This document shows positions 8,249 to 16,994 of a stretch of 64,000 nt of DNA, in pieces. The notes beneath the pieces were generated by a model. It did not search any database. It was not told the DNA's origin and worked only from the letters and a program-made list of their open reading frames with translations. Position 1 is the stretch's first letter; the number at the start of each line of letters is the position of its first letter. This stretch comes from Fuerstiella sp. (lineage in GTDB: Bacteria > Planctomycetota > Planctomycetia > Planctomycetales > Planctomycetaceae): positions 1-64,000 of the forward strand of contig JAQWOH010000043.1 in assembly GCA_029245955.1 (NCBI GenBank), given 5' to 3'. The translations under genes were made by a program, and so were the position numbers.

Positions 8249-10591
8249 ATGACCAAATCCCTCCTACCTATGTCCCACCGCACCATTCCATCAGTTTTTC
8301 TGTCGTTCGTTCTTCTCGCCGCCGCGGTATGCGCAGATGAACCCGTCGCCGACGATACCCAACACGTCGAGTTCTTCGAAACCAAGATACGTCCGCTGCT
8401 GGTGAATCAGTGTTACGAATGCCACAGCGGCGTTTCGAAATCGTTGAAAGCCGGTCTCCGGCTGGACAGTAAATCCGCCATGCTGAAGGGTGGTGATTCC
8501 GGTCCGGCCATCGTGCCAGGCAAACCGACCGACAGCCTGCTGATTCAGTCCGTGCGTTACGAGTCCAACGAAATGCCGCCCAACGGAAAGCTTGGCGATG
8601 CGCAGATCGCAGCACTCACAAAGTGGGTGGAACTGGGCGCACCGTGGCCGCAGGATGCCCCCGTCACCCCGACGTCAGGCAACAAGGGATACGACTGGGA
8701 CGAAGCCGCGAAACACTGGGCGTTCCAACCCGTTCAAAAAGTGATGCCACCCGTCGCTGACGACAATCCGAATCAGCACCCGATTGACCTGTTTATCACG
8801 GCTCGGCTGCAGGACAAAGGTTTGACACAGACAGCCCCGGCACCTGCCGCCGTCTTCGTGAGGCGTGCGTTTTTCGACCTGATCGGGTTGCCGCCGACTC
8901 CCGATCAACTTGAACACTGGGTGGAACGACTGCACGGGGAAACACACCTGAATGACGCAGCCGTCGCTCAACTGATCGATACGTTGTTGCAACGTCCGCA
9001 ATACGGAGAACGCTGGGGGCGACACTGGCTGGACGTTGCTCGCTACAGCGATATCGGAGGATGGTCGCAGGACAACAAGCCTCATCCGAGTTCATGGCAG
9101 TATCGAGACTGGGTGGTCGAGGCCATTAACGCAGACATGCCGTATGACGAATTTGTCCGTTGCCAGATCGTGGGCGATAAGATCGACAAACAGTCAGCGG
9201 CCGGAACCGGATTCTTTGCTCTTGGCCCAACGTATGCATCCGATGGAGGCGATCCGGAAAGTGTCGCTCAGGCCAAAGGGGAAACTCTGGATGATCGAGT
9301 CGACACATTCTCCCGCGCGTTCCTGGGTTTAACCGTTGCCTGCGCGCGATGCCACGATCATAAGTTTGATCCGATTCCGCAGCAGGATTATTACTCCATC
9401 GCCGGCATCTTTAACAACACGCGGGAAGGCGAAACACCGCTGGCCGACGACAACATTGTCGCCGCTTATCACCAGGCCAGAAAACCGATCTACGATCGGC
9501 ACGACCAGATTGGAAAGACGCGAACGAAAGCCTCGCAGGAGAAACGATCTGTTTCGGCACAGGAACAGAAACAGATCAAAGTGTGGCAAGACGAAATCAA
9601 AGAGTTCGAAGCGAAGTCTCCTCCCAAGTTTGCGTTTGCACATACCATTCATGACACAGGCAGCAACGACATGCATGTCGCGCTGCGTGGCAACCTGTTG
9701 AAGAAGGGTCCGCTGGCGCCACGTCGTTTTCTGCGAATTGTGACCGGTGAAGAACGAACCCACTTCAACGACGGCAGTGGACGGACGCAACTGGCCGACG
9801 CGGTGACTGATCCGAAGAATCCGTTAACTCCCCGAGTCATCGTCAACCGAATCTGGCTGAATCACTTCGGCAGAGCCCTGGTGCGAACTCCCAACAATTT
9901 TGGTGTGCTGGGGGAACAGCCATCACATCCGGAACTGCTGGACTGGCTGGCAGCCACGTTCGTCGAATCCGGCTGGTCGATTAAAGCGTTGCACCGAACC
10001 ATCATGACGTCGGCCACGTATCGCTGCAGCAGTACTTTCCACCAGAACTCCTTCGACGTTGACGGAGACAATCGAACAATCTGGCGAATGAATCCGCGAC
10101 GAATGGCCGTTGAAACGTGGCGAGATTCTCTGCTGGCGGTCACCGGCGAGCTCGATACGAGCAGTGGTGGTCTTTCCATCGACAGCATCGTCGACAGTCA
10201 TCGTCGCACTCTGTACGCAAAGGTCAGCCGCAACGATCCGCAGCGATCGGACGAGTTCCTGCGACTGTTCGACTTTCCCATCCCGCGAGCCAGCAGCGCC
10301 AAACGAACCACAAACGTAATCCCGCAGCAGTTTCTGTTCATGATGAACAGTCGATTCATGCTGGACCGAGCACGGGCGCTGGCGGATCGATTGCAGAAAA
10401 CAAAGGATGGACAGCAGGGGCGAATCGAACAGGCGTATAATCTGCTCTACGGTCGACAACCAACCGAAAGAGAACTGCACACAGCCGCCAGCTACCTGCA
10501 ATCCGAAGCACCGTCTGACGGCGAGCTGAATCGCTGGCAGCAATATTGTCAGGTTCTGCTGAGTTCGAATGAGTTCATGTTTATTCGGTAA
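8249..10591 (+). CDS. PSD1-type c-cytochrome with DUF1549 and DUF1553
   Basis: A 780-residue planctomycete cytochrome. After a leader (ending near VCAD at about 30) comes the PSCyt1 haem site CYECH at about 55-60 and the typical segment NEMPPNGKLGDAQIAAL (the PP...L haem-ligand region). DUF1549 follows (about 165-385), with RAFFDLIGLPPTP and GERWGRHWLDVARYSD, ending with a second CxxCH, CARCH at about 365. DUF1553 fills the C-terminus (PLTPRVIVNRIWLNHFGRAL, then NVIPQQFLFMMNS). At 780 residues it is on the short side of the family because the linker between DUF1549 and DUF1553 is short. In this phylum such genes almost always pair with a DUF1501 gene, as here (45 bases downstream). A role in oxidative carbohydrate catabolism is assumed, not proven. 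A GAAGG motif sits just before the start. Confidence 0.93.
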   Translation: MTKSLLPMSHRTIPSVFLSFVLLAAAVCADEPVADDTQHVEFFETKIRPLLVNQCYECHSGVSKSLKAGLRLDSKSAMLKGGDSGPAIVPGKPTDSLLIQSVRYESNEMPPNGKLGDAQIAALTKWVELGAPWPQDAPVTPTSGNKGYDWDEAAKHWAFQPVQKVMPPVADDNPNQHPIDLFITARLQDKGLTQTAPAPAAVFVRRAFFDLIGLPPTPDQLEHWVERLHGETHLNDAAVAQLIDTLLQRPQYGERWGRHWLDVARYSDIGGWSQDNKPHPSSWQYRDWVVEAINADMPYDEFVRCQIVGDKIDKQSAAGTGFFALGPTYASDGGDPESVAQAKGETLDDRVDTFSRAFLGLTVACARCHDHKFDPIPQQDYYSIAGIFNNTREGETPLADDNIVAAYHQARKPIYDRHDQIGKTRTKASQEKRSVSAQEQKQIKVWQDEIKEFEAKSPPKFAFAHTIHDTGSNDMHVALRGNLLKKGPLAPRRFLRIVTGEERTHFNDGSGRTQLADAVTDPKNPLTPRVIVNRIWLNHFGRALVRTPNNFGVLGEQPSHPELLDWLAATFVESGWSIKALHRTIMTSATYRCSSTFHQNSFDVDGDNRTIWRMNPRRMAVETWRDSLLAVTGELDTSSGGLSIDSIVDSHRRTLYAKVSRNDPQRSDEFLRLFDFPIPRASSAKRTTNVIPQQFLFMMNSRFMLDRARALADRLQKTKDGQQGRIEQAYNLLYGRQPTERELHTAASYLQSEAPSDGELNRWQQYCQVLLSSNEFMFIR

Positions 10592-10636
10592 CTGGTCGGT
10601 ACTCGGCGGCTTCCATGTCGCATCGGAGAAATAGAG

Positions 10637-12058
10637 ATGACGCATCAAAACCCGTTACCACCACATTCACGTCGTGACGCGCTCCACCGCATCGGTGCCG
10701 GGTTCGGCAGTCTCGGATTGGCGGGCATGCTCGCCAACGCAGCTCCGGCTTATGGCGCAGATTCCAGTGGTTCTCCCCTTGCGCCAAAGGCGCCGCACTT
10801 TGCTCCCAAAGCAAAGCACGTCATTCAGCTGTTTATGCCAGGCGGGCCATCACAGGTCGACACATTTGATCACAAGCCGATGATTGCCAAACACGCCGGA
10901 CAGCGGCCACAAACCGTAGATCGCAAATCTCTGCGAAACACAAAGAACGGACTGTTTCCATCACCCTTTGGTTTTCGGCAACATGGCCAGTGCGGCAAAT
11001 GGGTGAGCGACATTTTTCCACACACGGCAGAATGTGTGGACGACATTTGTTTCATACATTCGATGCACACCGATATTCCCGAACACGCCGGGGCCATGAT
11101 GATGTTCAACCTGGGGCACCTGCAGCCCAGCCGCCCCAGCCTGGGGTCGTGGTTGTGCTACGGACTGGGAACCGAAAATCAGGAGCTGCCGGGTTTTGTC
11201 GCGATGAGTCCTCGGGCCAAGCCTCGAGGTAAAGCCGCCAATTGGGGCAATGCCTTTCTGCCGGGTGCCTATTCCGGCATCTATGCCAACATCGCCGAGA
11301 TGAAGCCGGACAGCATTCTCAGAAATCTCAAGAATCCACATCTGCCAAGAAATCAACAGCGACAGCAGGCGGAGCTACTTGCCCAACTGAACCGATTCGA
11401 CCTGGAACGCCAACAGCAGGACCAGAAACTGGAATCCAGCATTCAGGCCATGGAGATGGCGTTCCGCATGCAGTTCGCTGTTCCTGAGGCGTTCGACACG
11501 GCCAGCGAAACGAAGTCGACTCTCGACATGTACGGGGACTGCGAATACGCAAAGGGCTGTCTGCTGGCTCGACGACTGGTCGAACGAGGCGTGCGAATGG
11601 TTCAGCTTTCCCATTCCGTCGACGGCTATGACATTGCCTGGGACACAGGCCATGGCAATATTCTTCACCATCGCGAACTGGCTCGACAGTCAGACCAGGG
11701 AATCGCCGCCTTAATCCGCGACCTGAAGGAGCGAGGACTGTTTGATGAGACGCTTATCATCTGGGGCGGAGAGTTCGGACGAGCTCCCACGTCAGAAGGA
11801 AAAACCGGCCGCGACCACGATCACTACGGTTTCACTGTCTTTATGGCCGGGGGCGGAGTCAAACCGGGGTTCACCTATGGTGCAACGGATGAATTCGGAT
11901 GTTCAGCGGTTGAAGACCGAGTCCACGTTCATGACCTGCACGCCACGATTCTGCACCTGATGGGCCTGAATCATGAACGGCTGACCTACCGATATTCAGG
12001 TCGCGACTTCCGCCTGACAGATGTGCATGGGAACGTCGTCCATGACGTGATCGCGTAG
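10637..12058 (+). CDS. DUF1501 protein, Tat-like leader
   Basis: A 473-residue DUF1501 family protein, related in fold to the alkaline phosphatase/sulfatase superfamily. The N-terminus holds a twin-arginine type leader, SRRDALHRIGAGFGSLGLAG, typical of the family and implying export in folded form. The family core starts at HVIQLFMPGGPSQVDTFDHK. Other landmarks are HTDIPEHAGAMMMFNLG, LIIWGGEFGRAPTSEG and GRDHDHYGFTVFMAGGG, which contain the conserved acidic and histidine residues. The biochemical activity is unestablished. It follows the PSD1 cytochrome by 45 bases and forms the usual two-gene unit with it. A second DUF1501 gene without a PSD1 partner lies at 55998. Confidence 0.93.
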   Translation: MTHQNPLPPHSRRDALHRIGAGFGSLGLAGMLANAAPAYGADSSGSPLAPKAPHFAPKAKHVIQLFMPGGPSQVDTFDHKPMIAKHAGQRPQTVDRKSLRNTKNGLFPSPFGFRQHGQCGKWVSDIFPHTAECVDDICFIHSMHTDIPEHAGAMMMFNLGHLQPSRPSLGSWLCYGLGTENQELPGFVAMSPRAKPRGKAANWGNAFLPGAYSGIYANIAEMKPDSILRNLKNPHLPRNQQRQQAELLAQLNRFDLERQQQDQKLESSIQAMEMAFRMQFAVPEAFDTASETKSTLDMYGDCEYAKGCLLARRLVERGVRMVQLSHSVDGYDIAWDTGHGNILHHRELARQSDQGIAALIRDLKERGLFDETLIIWGGEFGRAPTSEGKTGRDHDHYGFTVFMAGGGVKPGFTYGATDEFGCSAVEDRVHVHDLHATILHLMGLNHERLTYRYSGRDFRLTDVHGNVVHDVIA

Positions 12059-12122
12059 TCCCAACGTGACAAAGAAAAATTCACCATCCAATTTATCTCT
12101 TCAAACAAGTTAGTCCTCACTC

Positions 12123-12830
12123 ATGAGCAAATGCATTCTTCCGCTGATTCTGCTTTCGCCAGCACTCACTGGTTATGTGCAGGGCGAAGAAGCCTCGCAC
12201 CTGTTCATTCTGTCGGGCCAGTCCAATATGGCGGGACTCGATCCGGACGAATCGTTTACGCCGACAGTACAAAACGAGTTCGGCAAGGCAAACGTAATCG
12301 TGGTCAAGGATGCCGTCGGCGGGCAGCCCATTCGACGCTGGTACAAAGACTGGAAGCCGGCCAGTGGAGATGCCCCAAAGGGAAATGGTGACCTGTATGA
12401 CCGTCTGATGATGAAGGTCACGCAGGCAACGAAAGACAAAGAACTCGCCTCAGTCACGTTTCTCTGGATGCAGGGCGAACGTGACGCGAATGAAAAACAT
12501 GGAGAGGTCTACGAGGCCAGCCTGAAGGGACTCTTCACACAACTGCGAAAGGACCTGAAGCGTGAGGACATCAACGTGGTCATCGGTCGCCTGAGTGACT
12601 TTGACATGAAGAACCAGCGATACGCACACTGGACAATGGTGCGAGACATCCAGGTCAAAATCGCAGAAAGCCACCCTCGAGGAGCATGGGTCGACACTGA
12701 CGACCTGAACGACGGGATGAACCGCAAAGGCAAAACGATTAAGAACGACCTGCACTATTCGGTTGATGGCTACAAGACCTTTGGAAAACGACTGGCGGAT
12801 GAGGCGATTCAACTGATCGAAAAAAACTAG
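12123..12830 (+). CDS. SGNH-type esterase, sialate O-acetylesterase (SASA) domain
   Basis: A 235-residue exported esterase. After a leader of about 20 residues, FILSGQSNMAGLD supplies the SGNH block I serine (about S34, in GQSN). VKDAVGGQPIRRW provides the glycine block, WMQGERDA (about 115-122) the SASA signature, and NDLHYSVDGY near 210 the catalytic histidine. SASA enzymes remove O-acetyl groups from sugars such as sialic acid or xylan, so de-acetylation of a decorated polysaccharide fits the neighbouring sulfatases. It begins 64 bases after the DUF1501 stop and is probably in the same transcription unit. Confidence 0.88.
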   Translation: MSKCILPLILLSPALTGYVQGEEASHLFILSGQSNMAGLDPDESFTPTVQNEFGKANVIVVKDAVGGQPIRRWYKDWKPASGDAPKGNGDLYDRLMMKVTQATKDKELASVTFLWMQGERDANEKHGEVYEASLKGLFTQLRKDLKREDINVVIGRLSDFDMKNQRYAHWTMVRDIQVKIAESHPRGAWVDTDDLNDGMNRKGKTIKNDLHYSVDGYKTFGKRLADEAIQLIEKN

Positions 12831-12896
12831 TGAATCCGCCTGAAGCATCATGCCGGGCCGCCAAATCAGGAGAAAATCAGCAAACACTCAGAATCG

Positions 12897-13399
12897 ATGT
12901 CCAATTCTCACGCCGAGGGGCGGAATGGAGATATGGAAGCCAATGATGACCACGAACGATTCACGCGATTGCTGATCGAGCACGAACCGGAACTGTTGCG
13001 GTGTGTGCTGGTGGCCGTCCCGAATCGAGACGACGCACGAGACATGATGCAGGAGTGCTCTGTCGCGTTGTGGCGGCGGTTTTCCGAATTCGATCGTTTG
13101 CACCGTGGGCACTGGGGTTCGTCCGTATCGAAGTCCGCCGGTTTCTTCGCAAGTCAACGCGGCAGGCACAGTTATGGCTGAGCGACGGTTCGGGAATTGT
13201 GGCTTCCTGCGTCGATGGCCGCATCCGTGTTATCGATGCAGACGAAGTGAAAGTTACACAGGATCTTCCCGCAATTGACGGATGGGCCTATGTGATTGCC
13301 ATGCACCCAGAGGATCACAGCATTGCCGTCGGCGGAACCAACGGACAGATTCGAAGAATAGAGCTGCCAGAAGTGGACCTGGCTTCAGCGTCTCGCTGA
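12897..13399 (+). pseudogene. Broken ECF sigma factor joined to a WD40 tail
   Basis: The first part reads as sigma-70 region 2 of a planctomycete ECF factor: HERFTRLLIEHEPELLRCV, then NRDDARDMMQECSVALWRRF. At 13094-13097 the frame is lost. One base back, the expected continuation SFAPWALGFVRIEVRRFLRK appears, so one base is missing. After STRQ the sigma factor stops making sense, with no region 4, and the same frame passes into QLWLSDGSGIVASCVDG and AIDGWAYVIAMHPEDHSIAV, which look like the last one or two blades of a WD40 propeller. Both partners are common planctomycete families. The best explanation is a deletion that fused the 5' part of one gene to the 3' end of another, with a further frameshift. 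I do not expect a functional product. Confidence 0.75.
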
Positions 13400-13733
13400 C
13401 TCTGAATTCAGAGGAGATTGACTGCAGGGCGAGGTGACGATCCCGGCAGCGCGAGGACACAGCACGGCTGACGCAGCAGTGACTGCCGCTCAACAAGGAC
13501 GTTATCCAGGTGCATCGACTGTGTCGGGACAGGTCCTGACCAACAGAACTCTGCTTCTTCAACCGGATTAGCAGACCAACTGATAGTCACATCGCGTAAA
13601 ACATCAGCTGGTATCACGAATTACAACCAGATTCGTGTCCACGATTCGCCGGCAGACTTGGTTGTTACTGAACCTCAGGACACGGACAAACCGCGTTTTT
13701 CAGGAACCAGGTCTGGAAATTTCATTTGTTGCC
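13400..13733 (+). other. Intergenic stretch with a shared 48-base element
   Basis: No convincing coding sequence. The sulfatase frame is open upstream to a GTG at 13635, but that part (TWLLLNLRTRTNRVF) does not look like a leader. The only notable content is the 48-base element at 13626-13673, repeated before the gene at 20838. Confidence 0.55.
13626..13673 (+). repeat. 48-base upstream element, copy 1
   Basis: It begins ACCAGATTCGTGTCCACGAT and ends GGTTGTTACTGAAC. It matches 20704-20751 at about 41 of 48 positions. It lies about 60 bases before the chosen start of the sulfatase gene. Confidence 0.7.
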
Positions 13734-15209
13734 ATGGAAAACGCGATAACCACGATGTCGGGACACAGTGCTCTGCTCACCGGCATTTTTCTCTTGTCCA
13801 CGGCGTGTGCCGCCAGCGAATCCACCGCTCAAGCCGTGAAGGCAGAAGCAAAGATCAGGCAGCCAAACGTTCTGTTCATTGCGGTAGACGATCTGAATGA
13901 CTGGGTCGGCTGTCTGGGCGGACACCCTCAGGCAAAGACACCCAACATCGATCGTCTGGCAGAGCAGGGCGTACTGTTCGAGCAGGCCTATGGAGCCGCT
14001 CCACTTTGCAGTCCGTCACGAACGTCGCTGATGATGGGGCTACAACCGTGGACGACCGGGATCTACGGAAACCGAAACTGGTTCCGGGACATCCCGCAGT
14101 TCGCAGACTGGCAGACCATTCCTCAATATTTCCGAAAGCACGGTTACACAGCCGTAACGGGCGGAAAGATCTATCACCAGGCAAGAGGCACGTTCTCTGA
14201 TCCGATCGCATGGGACGAACAGTATTCAACACAGATGGGCACGCCATTTCCTCCCGCCGACAAACGGTATCGGCACGGCATGCACGACCTGTTCGACAAC
14301 AAGATTCTTGCCAGGCTGATTGACTGGGGACCAATCAAACAGTCAACAGAACAGACCAATGACTGGAAGACGGCGGACAAAGCCGCACAGATTCTGCAAC
14401 AGAGGCACGATCAGCCGTTCTTTCTGGCCTGCGGAATCTATCACCCGCACCTGCCGTGGTATGCACCGAAGAAATACTTCGACATGCATCCGCTGGAAGA
14501 CATCGAACTGCCGCCATCGCGAAAGGACGACCTCGATGACATTCCTCCGGGCGGGAAAAGAATGGTGGGACGGGCTGTCGACATCGTCAAGAAACAAGGG
14601 CAGTGGAAGAACGCAGTGCAGGGCCGACTTGCTTCCACGTCGTTCGCCGACGAGTGTGTCGGGCACGTCCTGAACGCTCTGGACAGAAGTCCGCATCGAG
14701 ACAACACAATCGTGATGCTGTGGGGAGACCACGGCTACGACATCGGGGAAAAGAAATTTGCCAAGTCAGCACTTTGGGAGCAAACAGCTCGCACCCCGCT
14801 GATCATTCGTGTGCCCCATGGAGTCGCGGGCAGATGTGCCCGCCCCGTAACTCTTGTCCATCTGTATCCCACGCTGATCGACTTATGCGGGCTGCCACCG
14901 CGCCAAGATCTGGATGGTCGCAGCATTGCTCCGCTGGTACACAATTCGCAGAAGGACTGGCCGTTTCCGGCGGTCATTTGTCATTCTCCTGACTGGCATG
15001 GCCACAATCACGTCGTCCGCACGGAGCAGTTTCATTACATTCACTACAACGGCGGCGGAGAAGAACTTTACCGCTGCGAAGACGATCCCAACCAGTGGAA
15101 CAACCTCGCTGATGATCCACAATACGCGGAAGTGAAAGCCGAACTGAAAAAATGGCTTCCGAAGAACACGGCCGAGCACTTTCGGAGCGAGAAGGAGAAA
15201 GCGGAGTGA
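13734..15209 (+). CDS. Iduronate-2-sulfatase-like secreted sulfatase
   Basis: About 491 residues from the ATG at 13734, chosen because it gives a clean leader (HSALLTGIFLLSTACAASES); the frame is open back to a GTG at 13635. The domain starts at PNVLFIAVDDLNDWVGCLGG, the form typical of the iduronate-2-sulfatase group. C92 in CSPSRTSLMMG is the formylglycine precursor. GGKIYHQARG, GIYHPHLPWYAPKKYFD and LWGDHGYDIGEKK are further subgroup hallmarks. It would hydrolyse sulfate esters of uronic-acid or similar sugars outside the cytoplasm. Its stop TGA (15207-15209) overlaps the ATG of the next gene by one base, so the PQQ protein is translationally coupled. Confidence 0.92.
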   Translation: MENAITTMSGHSALLTGIFLLSTACAASESTAQAVKAEAKIRQPNVLFIAVDDLNDWVGCLGGHPQAKTPNIDRLAEQGVLFEQAYGAAPLCSPSRTSLMMGLQPWTTGIYGNRNWFRDIPQFADWQTIPQYFRKHGYTAVTGGKIYHQARGTFSDPIAWDEQYSTQMGTPFPPADKRYRHGMHDLFDNKILARLIDWGPIKQSTEQTNDWKTADKAAQILQQRHDQPFFLACGIYHPHLPWYAPKKYFDMHPLEDIELPPSRKDDLDDIPPGGKRMVGRAVDIVKKQGQWKNAVQGRLASTSFADECVGHVLNALDRSPHRDNTIVMLWGDHGYDIGEKKFAKSALWEQTARTPLIIRVPHGVAGRCARPVTLVHLYPTLIDLCGLPPRQDLDGRSIAPLVHNSQKDWPFPAVICHSPDWHGHNHVVRTEQFHYIHYNGGGEELYRCEDDPNQWNNLADDPQYAEVKAELKKWLPKNTAEHFRSEKEKAE

Positions 15210-16714
15210 TGCATGCGGGTGAGACAGGGACGAATCTGCGTGCCGTGTGTCACGGGTGCCTTTGGGTCGGCCTCTGCGCTCTGTTGTCGTCGCGTGCGAG
15301 CGCCGACTGGCCTCAGTTTCGAGGACTAAATTCGTCGGGCGTCGCCAATAGCGGTTCCGTTCCGGTTAAATTCAGTCCCGGACAAAATGAACTTTGGCAC
15401 GTGCCGCTCGCTGCGGGGCACAGTTCTCCGTGCGTCGTTGGTGAATCGGTCTTTCTGACGACGTTTGATGCAGAACAGAAGCGGCTGTCGCTGGTGTGCC
15501 TTGGTCGAGCAGACGGAAAGACTCGCTGGCAGCGATACGTGACCGTCGAGACCATGGAAAAAGGTCATCCCTCGTTCAACCCGGCCAGCAGTTCGCCGGC
15601 CTGTGATGGTGAGCGAGTCGTCGCGTACTTCGGTTCGTACGGGCTGGTCTGCTTTGATCTGATTGGTGACAAACAGTGGGAAGTCCGGATGCCGATGGCG
15701 AAGTCATTCGGCGGCAACGCCACTTCCCCCATGATTGCTGGTGATCGAGTCATCCTGTATCGCGGTAATTATGTCGATCACTACCTGCTGGCTGTTGACA
15801 AGAAAACCGGTGAGGAATTGTGGAGAGTGCCGCAGGACGAAAAGTTCACGGGAGAAATGGCATGCACCTCATGCCCGATCGTTGTCGGCGACAAACTGAT
15901 CGTGCATACGGCTCGATCTGTGCAGGCATTCGACGTTGCAAATGGCAAGCAACTCTGGGTGACAAAGTGTGCGACGACCGCGACCAGCACACCCGTTATC
16001 TGCGGTGATGAAGTCATCGTGGCGGCATGGAACAAGATGGGCGAACCTGCGTTGAAGCCTCCGTTTCCAACGTTTGATAAACTGGTCGCCAGGCACGACG
16101 AAGACAACGACGGATTAATCAGCAGCGATGAATTTCCTGAGTTGTGGATCTTCCATCGCCCGGAAGGCGTGGAAGCCCCTATGAACGGAGGACGGGTGCG
16201 ATTCGAATGGGCAGATCGAGACAAGGATCAGCTGATCGCAGCGGACGAGTGGGCAGCACAAGTCAAAGATCTCGAACGATTTCGAGCCGGATATGACAAT
16301 CATGGATTGCTGGCCATCCCACTGGACAGCGAAGGGATCGTTGCTCCCGAACAGATACGCACGCTGGAAACTCAGGGGATTCCTGAAGTGCCTTCGCCGC
16401 TTTGCGATGGCAAATATGTCTATGTGGTGAAGAACGGAGGCGTCCTTACCTGCATCGAACTGAAGACAGGAAAGAGAATTTATCGGATTCGCACTGCCGG
16501 ACGCGGAACCCACTACGCTTCGCCGTTGATCGCCGACGGCAAGATATTCACCACAGCTGGCGATGGCCGGATCACGGTGCTGACTGTGGGACCGGAACCA
16601 GAGATTCTGGGGACGAACGACATGCACGACGGAGTTTATGCAAGTCCTGCCATCGTCGACGGCACGATCTACGTGAGAACGCACTCAGCATTATTCGCAT
16701 TTCACGAAAATTGA
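15209..16714 (+). CDS. PQQ-type beta-propeller with EF-hand insertion
   Basis: 501 residues from the ATG overlapping the preceding stop. GAGAAGGAG just upstream is a good ribosome binding site, which favours 15209 over an in-frame ATG at 15152. After a leader ending ASAD, the protein opens with WPQFRGLNSSGVA, the usual start of planctomycete PQQ-like (BamB-like) propellers. Blade motifs such as DKKTGEELWRV and DVANGKQLWVTK recur. Between blades, at about residues 295-346, an EF-hand pair is inserted: DEDNDGLISSDE and DRDKDQLIAADE. No dehydrogenase active-site residues are evident, so it may be a structural or binding propeller rather than an enzyme. Exported. Confidence 0.88.
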   Translation: MHAGETGTNLRAVCHGCLWVGLCALLSSRASADWPQFRGLNSSGVANSGSVPVKFSPGQNELWHVPLAAGHSSPCVVGESVFLTTFDAEQKRLSLVCLGRADGKTRWQRYVTVETMEKGHPSFNPASSSPACDGERVVAYFGSYGLVCFDLIGDKQWEVRMPMAKSFGGNATSPMIAGDRVILYRGNYVDHYLLAVDKKTGEELWRVPQDEKFTGEMACTSCPIVVGDKLIVHTARSVQAFDVANGKQLWVTKCATTATSTPVICGDEVIVAAWNKMGEPALKPPFPTFDKLVARHDEDNDGLISSDEFPELWIFHRPEGVEAPMNGGRVRFEWADRDKDQLIAADEWAAQVKDLERFRAGYDNHGLLAIPLDSEGIVAPEQIRTLETQGIPEVPSPLCDGKYVYVVKNGGVLTCIELKTGKRIYRIRTAGRGTHYASPLIADGKIFTTAGDGRITVLTVGPEPEILGTNDMHDGVYASPAIVDGTIYVRTHSALFAFHEN

Positions 16715-16994
16715 CGGACCGAGCCATATGGACCCAAACCCCATGTTTCAAATCGCAGAACACCACAGATACTGCGATTAGGCGAGAACTTCACTGTGAC
16801 TCAATTAACTACCAGCTAGACTATTTGCGATCCGTTCGGACCTTCCACTCCATGACGGTGGTACAAGTGCCGATATGAGACGTCGGCATGATGGACAGCT
16901 GCGGCACAGCCCACACGCGACACCCGCCGTGGCCAGTTCGCGCCCTCCAGATTCGACACATGACTCCAGCACAACAGAATTACGGGAAACAGCA

